The position numbers were made by a program, and so were the translations under genes. The notes beneath the pieces were generated by a model. That model did no database searches. It had not been told where the DNA came from and saw only the letters and a list, made by a program, of their open reading frames with translations. Of a stretch of DNA of 64,000 nt, positions 37,701 to 45,795 are shown piece by piece. Each line of letters begins with the position of its first letter. Position 1 is the stretch's first letter. This DNA comes from Aradus depressus (Eukaryota > Arthropoda > Insecta > Hemiptera > Aradidae), in the NCBI GenBank assembly GCA_963662175.1, contig OY759220.1, positions 1,984,001 through 2,048,000 of the forward strand. The letters are read 5' to 3'.

Positions 37701-37841
37701 TACGACGGGCCTAGGGTGGAGTTGATACGCGGGACAGGATCGTATCTGGGACTCGACCTGCGGCAGCTGATGACGGAAACCGGCTACCCAATGTTCAGCC
37801 GATTTGTCGCCTCCTGGCGGAGAAAGAAGCAAGCATTTTGA
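34737..37841 (+). pseudogene. LINE ORF2 (endonuclease, reverse transcriptase), three frameshifts
   Basis: It starts at ATG 34737, overlapping the end of ORF1 by 11 bp. The first segment, to about 35430, is an APE-type endonuclease with LQEPYC, ADVNSWSVSWGS, TDHRGDRLLD and SDHSVLDVLL. A shift leads into a spacer and the start of reverse transcriptase (RPISLLPVFGKVLE). A shift near 36430 leads to motif A (FFDIASAFD), motif B (GCPQGSVLGP), motif C AYVDDL (36752-36769) and YLGV. A third shift near 37310 leads to the C-terminal region with CSCGGVETAEHVVLEC. The stop is at 37839-37841. All three shifts move the frame by +1. The product would nick target DNA and copy the LINE RNA, but this copy cannot make it intact. 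Confidence 0.9.
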
Positions 37842-38131
37842 CCCTGCGCCGGGGAGGCCTGCAGTCGTCCCCGGCGCCGTAACGAACCACAATTAGCGAT
37901 CGTCCTACATTTATCCCGAGCTCTCTCGGGCCGCCAAGAAAATTAAGGTGGGCTGGGAGTGACCGCTGATCGTCGCAGATGGTCGGCAGCGGTCGCTCCT
38001 AGCCTACCACAGCATCATATGTTCTGCATTTTTAATTATGTACTTATTTAGTATTTTAATTTTGTAAATAAATTTGTTAGGCCTCCCCTTTTTCCCCGAC
38101 GATTCGGCGATGGTAAAAAAAAAAAAAAAGT

Positions 38132-38907
38132 GCAGGAGAAGACTGCTGGCAGGAGTCAGCACATCCATCCTTCTGCACGGGGCCCCGACATGGGCGGATG
38201 CAACGAGGATTCCCTCATACCTGAGGCTGATCGCCCCCGCTCACAGGCGAAGCGCACTGAGAGTCACATGCGCTTACCGAACAGTTTCTGGCGACGCTGC
38301 CTATGTAATTGCTGGGCTGCCCCCCATTGACCTACTGGCACGGGAGCGTACGCGACACTTCAAAAGGAAACAAGACCCGGTTCAGGTGGAAGAGGTGGTG
38401 CAGCGCTTCGACCGCAGGGGAAACCGGGTCTTCTATCAGGACGCGGGGGCCAGCCCTGGTCCAGCAGAGCCAGAGATGGCCAGGACAATTAGGGAGTGGC
38501 AGGAAGAATGGGACAAGTCCACAAAGGGACGGTGGACCCATCGGCTCATCCCTCGAGTCGAGCCTTGGCTCACCAGGAAGCATGGGGAGGTGAATTACCA
38601 CCTCACCCAGGTACTCACGGGACACGGTGGGTTCCGGGGGTACCTCCACAAAATCGGGGCAGCAACAACACCAGACTGCCCCGCGTGCCTTGGTGAGACG
38701 GAGTCGGCGGAGCATATCCTCTTCAAATGCCCCAGATTTGAGGAGGGAAGGAAAAATCTGGAGTGCAGCATGGGCGTCCCACTGACTGCTACCAGTTACG
38801 TGGACGCTATGCTGCGCTCCCAGGAGTCGTGGGATGAAGGCTGCGATTTTGCAGCGCTCATCATGGGCGGGTTGGCCCTCCAGGAGAGGGCTGACAAGGA
38901 ACAGTAG
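38132..38907 (+). pseudogene. Middle-layer LINE ORF2, right part
   Basis: It resumes the frame left at 32782, giving RRRLLAGVSTSILLHGAPTW, and continues to a stop at 38905-38907. It includes LTQVLTGHGGFRGYLHKIG and a C-terminal zinc-knuckle motif, CPACLGETESAEHILFKC. No internal stops are seen. The right target-site duplication of the inner LINE lies at its start. Confidence 0.85.
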
Positions 38908-39290
38908 CGGCAATAAAACAGAAGAAGGGGCGTTACCAGCCACCCTTCCGCGAAGTAATGACAGACCGTCAGTTCCGCGGAAGGGAATCAGGATCGGCAA
39001 GGAGGGGGTTTTAGTGGGTATGGTGAACCAGCTCGAGTCCCACACTATCCAGGGCTACCTTCCCTGGATGTGCGTCACAGCATTTCCCCCTCCAATGCAA
39101 AAAATGCATGTCCACCAGAGTTACAAAAGAGCGCTCTGGTAGTAGGCGATATGACTTCGTAGTTAAAGCCCGGGCATGAGTCATAAAACCTAACCTATAG
39201 GTGTATAAAAAAATTCAAAATATATGTAAAGACATTTGTGTATCCTTCGCGTAATTAATTCCATTTAGTTTAATTACTTTTAATAATATT

Positions 39291-39540
39291 AGTTAGTTAT
39301 TGTGACTCATGCCCGGGCTTTAACTACGAGGTCGACTCTACTATGAGACTCCTAAATTTTGCTTACGTTTATTCACCTTGGTTAGGGGTCTTTAATGAGC
39401 ACCTGACATCGCAGAGACTCGGGACCATCATTTAACGTCCCACCCGAAGGACGGCATGCTCATTGTTTTTCATTTACCGAATACGTAAATAACCTAAGGG
39501 CCTCGGCCTGGTTCCGAACCCGCGATCTTGAGCTCAGTAG
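39291..39540 (-). mobile_element. tRNA-derived SINE, head truncated
   Basis: Minus-strand copy starting at the 3' terminus (TGTGACTCATGCCCGGGC) and reaching the B-box region (CCGAACCCGCGATCTTGAGC). The A box is missing. It lies about 90 bp from the nested SINE. Confidence 0.8.
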
Positions 39541-40410
39541 GTAATAATATAGCTATAATAATACCGAAGGATGAGGTTTGAGTGTAATTATCACACAAAT
39601 TTAGTTGAATGCTTTTAATTATAAAAAGTATTGTAAAAATAGAAACATAATTATAGAACATTAATTTCTAAACAACTAGGTGACATATTGATTATAGAAA
39701 CATAATAGTTATACAAAAATTGTCTACTTCTGTTCCGAAAACCCTATAATGTCTGTTGAATTTCGGCATACAGAAGTTTTTATGGGTGTTATTTTCTGAA
39801 ATGGAGCCATGTTTCTTACTCCTTCCACGGAGTCTGAAGAAACCCTTGCCTCTCTTTCTTAGACTCTCTGGGATGATTGTTGGTTACTTTTTTCCATCAC
39901 TTCTTCCAGGTGTCTTCACCTATTTGACAATATTCCAGGACCCACCCACATCCTCTCTTCTGGTCACAATGAACCCTCTCTGTCTGGCCATGAACGTCTC
40001 TACTCTCATCTCATTTATTTTTCTTTCTCCCAGGCTGTTGAACTTCTTCCGCAGTTTCCACGTCATCTTTGGAACCTTCTTCTTCAATTAGTACACGAAC
40101 AATAAGTAGGATCCTCATCTATAACAAAAAGAGCGAATAGAGCCATTTAGTACACAGTAAACATAAATACATAAATATAACATAAATTTAATAAAGTAAT
40201 GTAACATTAGCTCCCTCGTTCAAGTTGTGTTCTACGTTATCATTGCTTTCCTTTGAATCACTAATTTTAACTGAAGCTGTTAAAAAAACAACTTTAATTT
40301 CAACTGTATAACTCTTTTCAAAACGTTTTCTAAGATGGCCCCTGCCCCTCGCCTCCTTCGCTACTCTTATCTTATTTTACTCCCTTACTTTCAACTTTGG
40401 CCAAACATTG
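39541..40410. other. Intron sequence, unrecognised
   Basis: An ORF of 111 codons on the plus strand (39756-40091) is leucine- and phenylalanine-rich and has no family I recognise. It lies in otherwise AT-rich sequence. No repeat is recognised. Confidence 0.35.
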
Positions 40411-40411
40411 T

Positions 40412-40885
40412 ATGAAACCTGAAACCCGGCCGAGGCCCTTAGGTTTTTTACCTGAGATGAAACCTGGGTCCTGACTAGGAGGGACGAGGTCTTACTCAAT
40501 ACGTGGGAGAGGAAGGTGTTGAGGAAGATATACGGCCCTACTCCAGAGGGGGATAGATGGAGGATACGGACCAATAGGGAGCTGAGGGACCTGTACAAGA
40601 GCCCGGACCTGGTGGCCTTAGTGAAGCAGGGGCGGCTGAAGTGGATGGGGCATTTACAGAGGATGGAACCAGACAGATTGCCGAGGAGGATACTGGAGGG
40701 ATACCCGGGAGGACAAAGAAGAAGAGGTAGACCCCGTTTACGTTGGTTGGAGGACGACCTCAGAACGATGGGTGTGAGAAGATGGAGACGGGAGGCCGAG
40801 GATAGAGAAGAATGGCGGAAGATTGTTGCGGAGGCCCAGATTCTACAAGGACCGTAGCGCCAGGGAAAGTAAAGTAAAGTAAAAA
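40412..40885 (+). mobile_element. RTE-like LINE 3' fragment next to a SINE scrap
   Basis: 40412-40461 contains a SINE B-box region (GAAACCCGGCCGAGGCCC). The LINE part, 40462-40857, has one open frame ending in TAG. It encodes TWERKVLRKIYGP, WRIRTNRELRDLY, GRLKWMGHLQRM and RGRPRLRWLEDD, characteristic of the C-terminus of RTE-type ORF2 proteins. It ends in short AGTAA-type tandem repeats (about 40869-40885), also an RTE habit. Confidence 0.75.
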
Positions 40886-40925
40886 AGCCAGTTGTCCTTT
40901 AACCGCTGAGCTGTGTGAGTGGGAT

Positions 40926-40995
40926 GTACCACTGATGATGACGATGTTGCATTGAAAACCGGTTCTGGTCAAAATAAAACAGTGGGAAGACAACT
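40926..40995 (+). mobile_element. Penelope-like end
   Basis: Shares CTGATGATG, AACCGGTT, GTCAAAATAAAAC and GGAAGACAAC with the right arm of the inverted pair near 3.6 kb. The hammerhead-like stem is degenerate. Confidence 0.45.
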
Positions 40996-41020
40996 TCTTT
41001 TATTTCTATGAAAAAAAATT

Positions 41021-41198
41021 GTCTTTCGGACGGGATATTCATTAAGCGAAGGTCCCGAAACTGTGAGATGTTAACGACCCCTTACCCTAGGGGAATAAAC
41101 CTAGTTGTCTAAAATTAGGACTCCTACTGTAGAGTCAGGCTCACCACCAGAGTGACGAAAGAGCGCTCTGGTAGTAGGCGATTTGACCTCATAGTTGG
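41021..41198 (+). mobile_element. tRNA-derived SINE, 5'-truncated
   Basis: 3' body from CTTTCGGACGGGATATTC to GCGATTTGACCTCATAGTTG, with the diagnostic GAGTGACGAAAGAGCGCTCT block. Both head and terminal CCCGGGCATGA are missing. Confidence 0.8.
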
Positions 41199-41544
41199 AT
41201 CCAGGGTGAGTTGCATGTTTGTCTTGGAGAGTGAGTCCTTTATCCATTAACTGTTCAACAAAGGAACCCTGTAGGTTCATTTGCATAGAAGCTAGCTATA
41301 GGTCTGAACTAAAAATGTGGAGGTGCTCGAGCCCCGAGCAAAAAGCTCCGTTGCCAAGCAACCACATCCACCTTAGCAATTCAGATTTTTGGAGAGAGAA
41401 GTCATTTTGCTTTACACAATTTTTTTCCTGAACTCCGTCTCCGTTAAAATTAAACCTGTATAAATATCTGAAATGTGAAAACCAGAGGAAATGGAAAGTG
41501 AATTATTAAATTTATAAATTTCAGAAAAGTTCATTTATATAGAT

Positions 41545-41640
41545 CTAGCAGGTTACCCGGCGTTGGTATGTTAGTAACTTTAAGCGACGATATTTCGGAA
41601 CGGTTAAAGGCCCCTTCCTAAGAACACAATGAAATATATA
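41545..41640 (+). mobile_element. Retroposon head fragment
   Basis: Starts CTAGCAGGTTACCCGGCGTT and continues GTTAGTAACTTTAA. Minus-strand fragments at about 11.8 and 21.1 kb share this continuation, so it is a second subfamily of the head-sharing elements. Confidence 0.5.
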
Positions 41641-41729
41641 AAAAAGTAGGTCTCATGTCACAGATATGTTTTTTTTTTTTTTAAAGAGAGAAAGACTGTA
41701 TTTAGTTATTCGAAATTCTTCTTTATTCC

Positions 41730-41846
41730 AGGTATCATTATTGTGAGTAGTACTGTTGAGGTATCATTATTGTGAGTAGTACTGTTGAGGTATCATTATT
41801 GTGAGTAGTACTGTTGAGGTATCATTATTGTGAGTAGTACTGTTGA
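41730..41846. repeat. 29-bp tandem array
   Basis: Four identical copies of a 29-bp unit, AGGTATCATTATTGTGAGTA plus nine bases. Confidence 0.95.
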
Positions 41847-41996
41847 GAGGGAAAATATTTACATTTGTTTCTAATGACCATTTATATTCCAAATGTAAAC
41901 AGCTTATTCTAATATTATTTATTATTCTTAGTGTTTTCTTTTCATGTCTGACAATATCAGCACTAGAGCTAGAAGCACCTCACCTTTTCATTATTA

Positions 41997-42345
41997 CTTC
42001 CCCAGTTCTACGATGAATAGGGGAAGTTATGTAATTCAATGTTGTCAACGTTTATCTTTTCCAACCAACTGACTGAGGGTGTGTCTGTGAAAATGATAAT
42101 TCGTGTTAGAATTTTATATGTAAATCCAGGACCCAATAAGGACGACACCTGTCGCTTTTCAGCCAAATCGGCCATAGGGAAGAGATGATCAGAGAAGGGG
42201 CTTAATCCAAAAACCCTAATAACTGTCAGTGTAAGGATTTATCTCGAAATTTAGTGAGGATTCAGAAGTCTGTGAAATATCTATAGATCGGTACATTGAT
42301 TTTAGAGGGAGAGCGAAAACAGTTGATTAATTCGTACTGGGGAAG
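41997..42345 (+). mobile_element. MITE with TA target duplication, complete copy
   Basis: A 349-bp element with terminal inverted repeats CTTCCCCAGT/ACTGGGGAAG and TA on both sides (41995-41996, 42346-42347). This is the Tc1/mariner insertion pattern. There is no coding capacity. It is the best preserved of about ten related copies in the window (8.2, 11.0, 12.2, 15.0, 16.3, 20.9, 27.4, 31.3, 48.3 and 49.2 kb). Confidence 0.75.
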
Positions 42346-42347
42346 TA

Positions 42348-43136
42348 CATAAGGGGTGCGCTTGTTCCACAAGGTCAGTAGATACACTCAGTTAGGGGGT
42401 CGGATATACAGCTCCAAGGAGGAAGGGTGAGTGCCACTAACCAGCCTATTATACAGATTCCTCATGATTCTCAACACATTTGGGGGTAGTTTAGTAGAAA
42501 TTCTTCAGATAAAATATTCATTCCTCCCAATACCGACCTTTACCAGACATAGTCAGCATTCCTGTGATCGTTTCCAACCGGATCCGGCCACTCATACACT
42601 ACATTCGTGCATCCATACCCCATGTTCCTGTTATGATATTGGCGAGATGATGTTTTCCAGGAATGTATCCTAGTTATGCCAGATTCGGTCAATAAAGCTC
42701 CCAGGGAGCCAAATTAAATAAAAAAAATAAAATCATTTGTGAATTACTGGCAATGAATTTCACCGGCCAATTAATTAACTTAGCTTTCGTTTTGCCTCTG
42801 AAACCAATTTTTCAATTTAGTTGAAAATTCAATAGACTTCTTCCTGAGGGACCACTGAATCTTGATACATTGGTTACATAGACAAATTACCTGGCCTATA
42901 ATAAGAATGATATCTCAAATATTTTTTTATTATTTAATCAGCGCTTTGAAACTTAGATCATTCATTGTTAATGAATAATGAATGTACTTCAACTTACATA
43001 TTATATTGATATTCAATATCTACATCCCCACTCCATATTTACTGTCTTTGTTATATTATTATTATTGTTATTTACCTCACTTCAATGTAGATGTTGATTA
43101 GCGACTGTAGATTCTAATTGTAGGAATATTGAGGGT
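42348..43136. other. Possible retroposon 3' end and AT-rich sequence
   Basis: Near 42690-42735 the sequence CAATAAAGCTCCCAGGGAGC is followed by an A-rich tail (AAATTAAATAAAAAAAATAA), like the 3' end of a retroposed transcript. The source is not recognised. The rest shows nothing. Confidence 0.3.
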
Positions 43137-43592
43137 CAGTCAAAGATGGAAGAAAACAGGCAACACTATTCAAACGCCAATGTTTCGATATATTTTATAC
43201 CATCATCAGGGATCCTTTAACAAACTAAATAAAAAACACAAATAAACAAAATAAGTAATTATAAATAATAATAATAATAATAAACTTTATTCCATTTGAA
43301 ATAAAATACATTTCATTGGAAGGAGTTCAGCCAGCCTTCTTAAATAAAATTGAAAAATATAAAAAAGAATATATATATAAAGTGTATCAGCTACAGTGAA
43401 AAAATAGAAATGAAAATTGACATGGTAAAGTATTGAGATGAAATAATTATATTAAGAAAATGAAATGGATAAATATGGAAATACAAATTAAAAAATAGCT
43501 TCCTCTTGAATTTTGAAATAAGGCAATCAATAATAATATTAAAAACAATATTACAATTAATCCTGAGATTAGAAAAAACTAAAAAAACAAGT

Positions 43593-43889
43593 TCACAGAA
43601 AAATTGAAAACAAAGAATGAAACTTCCAGTAAACAGTGCCCAATATTAAACTAATTTCACCGATTTTGGTAAGCAAATAAAGCCATTGACTATTGGATAT
43701 TAACACTTTATCACAAGTTACAACACTGTTCTTCAGAAACACAGCCAGGCCCCCGCTCGCTCTCCCAACACTGTGTCTTTTCACCGCTTTGGTCGAGTAT
43801 ACTTCATATTGGTCCAGGAAAGAAGGAGGATTCCAGTTGTCACTGTGAAGACATGTTTTAGAGAGACAGATCAGGTCCAGATTGACCAA
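43593..43889 (-). pseudogene. Truncated LINE ORF2 (endonuclease start)
   Basis: The frame reads VNLDLICLSKTCLHSDNW, then YEVYSTKAVKRHSVGRASGG and LAVFLKNSVV. This matches the N-terminal part of APE-type endonucleases of CR1/L2-like LINEs (the ICLSET and GGLAVF motifs, here with ICLSKT). It stops after about 100 codons; the catalytic His/Asp region and the whole reverse transcriptase are gone. No clear ATG is seen; the frame probably began upstream. Confidence 0.65.
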
Positions 43890-43937
43890 TATTTATTTCC
43901 GTGGGTAGCATCGCTATGTTGAGAGTATTGAAGCCGT

Positions 43938-45014
43938 TTACATTCTAGAAACCGATTTTGGCCGAGGGTGACTTTGGTCCTTTACCTTTGGATTTACCAG
44001 AGGGGACCGCGGCATTAAAAAACTCTCTATGTTCCCGGCTTTAATTTTCTTTAATTTTCTCTTCCGTGAGACAGATGGATCTGAGATAGACTGATCAGTA
44101 TCAATATTGTCATTGTCTGTTTCATAATCCGTGGGTACGCCAGTTGAGTCGTACGCTCTTTCTTCTGTCCTAAATTGGGATAGATCCTCTTCGCATCTTA
44201 TTACAATGGCCGGACATCCTTCAACTTTACGAACCCTGATTAGGCCACTCCGAAACCAGACAAATTTAACCATTCCTAATTTTTGTAGTTTTTTACCTTT
44301 TTTGAAAAGATCATACGTATCTTTATTCATATGTTCGGATACGTAAATAGGAAGATTTGTTGATGCAGAACTAGAGAGAGAAAACAGGCCAGTATTAAGT
44401 ACCTTTCTTTTGTTTTTACAAGCGGCCAGAAATTCATTTTTGTCTGCGCTTCGTACAAATTTTAAAACAATTGATGGTTCGTATTTTGAACTAATTAGTT
44501 TCATACGGTAATAGCTATCTATTTGATCCCTTTTCAGTTCGAATCCAACAGCATTAGCAATGGTTTTGATATTTACAAAACTATCAATACTATCGGAATA
44601 AGGTACATTTTTAATTTGCACTTTGTTAGAGTTTGATTGATTTTGATATTCTTGAAATTGGATTTTTATCTGTCTAATTTCTAGTTTCAGGGATTTATTT
44701 TCTTTTTTCAGAACAAGTTGCTCTTTTTTTATTTTAATGAGATCCTCATTGATTTTTTTAAAATTAGAACTTATATTTTCTTCAATAGTGGACATCGTGG
44801 AGGAGGTTTTCTGGTTGTCAACTTTTATCTGGGCCAGGTCCGATTTGAGGGAGCTAAGCTCCTGGAACAGGTCCCCGAGACGGTCCAGGATCGCACTGCT
44901 AAGAAGGGACCCCCCACCACTCCCATCTGCGTCTCCCGTTGTCATGGTGATCCCGCCACTTGCTTCACTCTTATCTCCCATCTTACGTAACTCCAATAAT
45001 GAATCTAGCTTCAA
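43938..45014 (-). CDS. LINE ORF1 protein, coiled coil plus FP25K-like domain
   Basis: An uninterrupted frame of 358 codons. MGDKSEASGG at residue 12 could be the true start. Residues about 42-125 are heptad-rich and Lys/Glu/Leu-rich, a likely trimerising coiled coil. Residues about 130-285 match the baculovirus FP25K-like domain found in many insect LINE ORF1 proteins: VQIKNVPYS, NEFLAACKNKRK, PIYVSEHMNKDTYDLFKKG and KFVWFRSGLIRVRK. The C-terminus is basic (SRKRKLKKIK). The expected role is RNA binding and chaperoning of LINE RNA. It is uninterrupted although its ORF2 partner is lost. Confidence 0.85.
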   Translation of the reverse strand: MKLDSLLELRKMGDKSEASGGITMTTGDADGSGGGSLLSSAILDRLGDLFQELSSLKSDLAQIKVDNQKTSSTMSTIEENISSNFKKINEDLIKIKKEQLVLKKENKSLKLEIRQIKIQFQEYQNQSNSNKVQIKNVPYSDSIDSFVNIKTIANAVGFELKRDQIDSYYRMKLISSKYEPSIVLKFVRSADKNEFLAACKNKRKVLNTGLFSLSSSASTNLPIYVSEHMNKDTYDLFKKGKKLQKLGMVKFVWFRSGLIRVRKVEGCPAIVIRCEEDLSQFRTEERAYDSTGVPTDYETDNDNIDTDQSISDPSVSRKRKLKKIKAGNIESFLMPRSPLVNPKVKDQSHPRPKSVSRM

Positions 45015-45603
45015 ATCCCAAATAATATACGTATTTTATTTCACTTTTCCCTAATAGACACAAAATTAAATAGAAATCTACTTACATATTCCGATAGATC
45101 AGATTTTTAGCTTGATAATTGTACAAAAAAAAGTAATAAAAATGTTCTTGCTACCCACTATAAAGTACACTTTTTCAGAGACACAACAGACACGACCGAT
45201 CCCGTCCAAGGCTAGACTGCAACAGCAGTAATTATAAATTAATAATAATAATAAATTTAATTTTAATGTTTAATAATGTATTCATAGTAAGTCAGTTCCA
45301 ATTTTTAATTTGTTATAATGTATTTTTAACGTTCAGTAATGTTTATCAACAAAAAATTGTTGTTTATTTTTGATTCTAATCTTGATTTTCCCCCCATGTT
45401 TGTAGGCCCTGATGATGATATAAAATATATCGAAACGTTGGCATTTGAATAGTATTTTCTTCCATCTTTGACTGACCCTCAATATTCCTACAATTATTAT
45501 TATTATTAATTTGTAATTACTTATTTTATTTATTTGTGTTTTTTATTTAGTTTGTTAAAGGTTCCTTTATATGTGTTTTTATTGTTTTATATGTGTATTC
45601 CTT

Positions 45604-45795
45604 TATAATATAATATAAAGGAATACACATTATATTTGTTATAATATAAAGGAATACACATTATATTTATTATAATATAAAGGAATACACATTATATTTG
45701 TTATAATATAAAGGAATACACATTATATTTATTATAATATAAAGGAATACACATTATATTTGTTATAATATAAAGGAATACACATTATATTTATT
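45604..45795. repeat. 31-bp tandem array
   Basis: Six copies of a 31-bp unit (ATAATATAAAGGAATACACA plus eleven bases). TTTGTT and TTTATT variants alternate, giving a 62-bp higher-order unit. The array resumes at 48074 after the inserted element. Confidence 0.95.

Larger units (their letters stand above)
32783..38131 (+). mobile_element. R1-clade-like non-LTR retrotransposon, full length (inner layer)
   Basis: A 5,349-bp element with a 5' UTR of about 326 bp, ORF1 (33109-34747), an overlapping ORF2 (34737-37841), a 3' UTR and poly-A of 15 at 38115-38129. It is flanked by the 14-bp direct repeat GCAGGAGAAGACTG at 32769-32782 and 38132-38145. ORF1 has three zinc knuckles; ORF2 has APE-type endonuclease, reverse transcriptase and a C-terminal zinc knuckle, as in the R1 clade. 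Unlike classical R1 it is not in 28S rDNA. Both ORFs carry frameshifts. Confidence 0.9.
32433..39107 (+). mobile_element. Older 5'-truncated LINE (middle layer)
   Basis: Two parts, 32433-32782 and 38132-39107, join into one open frame once the inner LINE is removed. The left part starts just after the reverse-transcriptase active site. The right part runs to the stop at 38905-38907, a 3' UTR and a short A6 run. ATGTCCA at 32426-32432 and 39108-39114 is the likely target-site duplication. The protein resembles R1-clade ORF2 ends but differs from the inner LINE. Confidence 0.8.
32187..39206 (+). mobile_element. SINE split by nested LINEs, with target-site duplication
   Basis: The SINE's left part is 32198-32432: tRNA-like head, B box GGGTTCGAAACCC and central block. 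Its right part is about 39108-39195 (CATGTCCACCAGAG to GGGCATGAGTCATAAAACC). The direct repeat TATAGGTGTAT at 32187-32197 and 39196-39206 is the SINE's target-site duplication. About 6.7 kb of LINE sequence interrupts it. Confidence 0.9.
43267..45226 (-). mobile_element. Short LINE: intact ORF1, ORF2 reduced to its start
   Basis: Bounded by the 13-bp direct repeat AGTAATTATAAAT at 43254-43266 and 45227-45239. Minus orientation: 5' end at 45226; 3' end with AATAAAGTTTATT and an (ATT)n tail at 43267-43290. The order is 5' UTR of about 210 bp, ORF1 (45014-43938), the first ~100 codons of an endonuclease-like ORF2, then about 330 bp of 3' UTR. The reverse transcriptase is absent. Length is 1,960 bp. 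Confidence 0.85.
43137..45608. mobile_element. Palindromic Penelope-like element interrupted by a LINE
   Basis: Sequence at 43137-43218 recurs inverted at about 45410-45490. Both outward strands read CCTGATGATG, a six-base-pair stem, then GAAAC. The neighbouring AACAAACTAAATAAAAAACA block at 43219 also recurs inverted (about 45535-45560), in a different order. After removal of the LINE at 43267-45226 the element is a short inverted structure without coding capacity. Confidence 0.6.

Noticed and set aside
39756..40091. 111-codon Leu/Phe-rich ORF
   Set aside because: No recognised domain, no exon borders, and the composition is typical of random open frames in this sequence. Kept only as unrecognised sequence.
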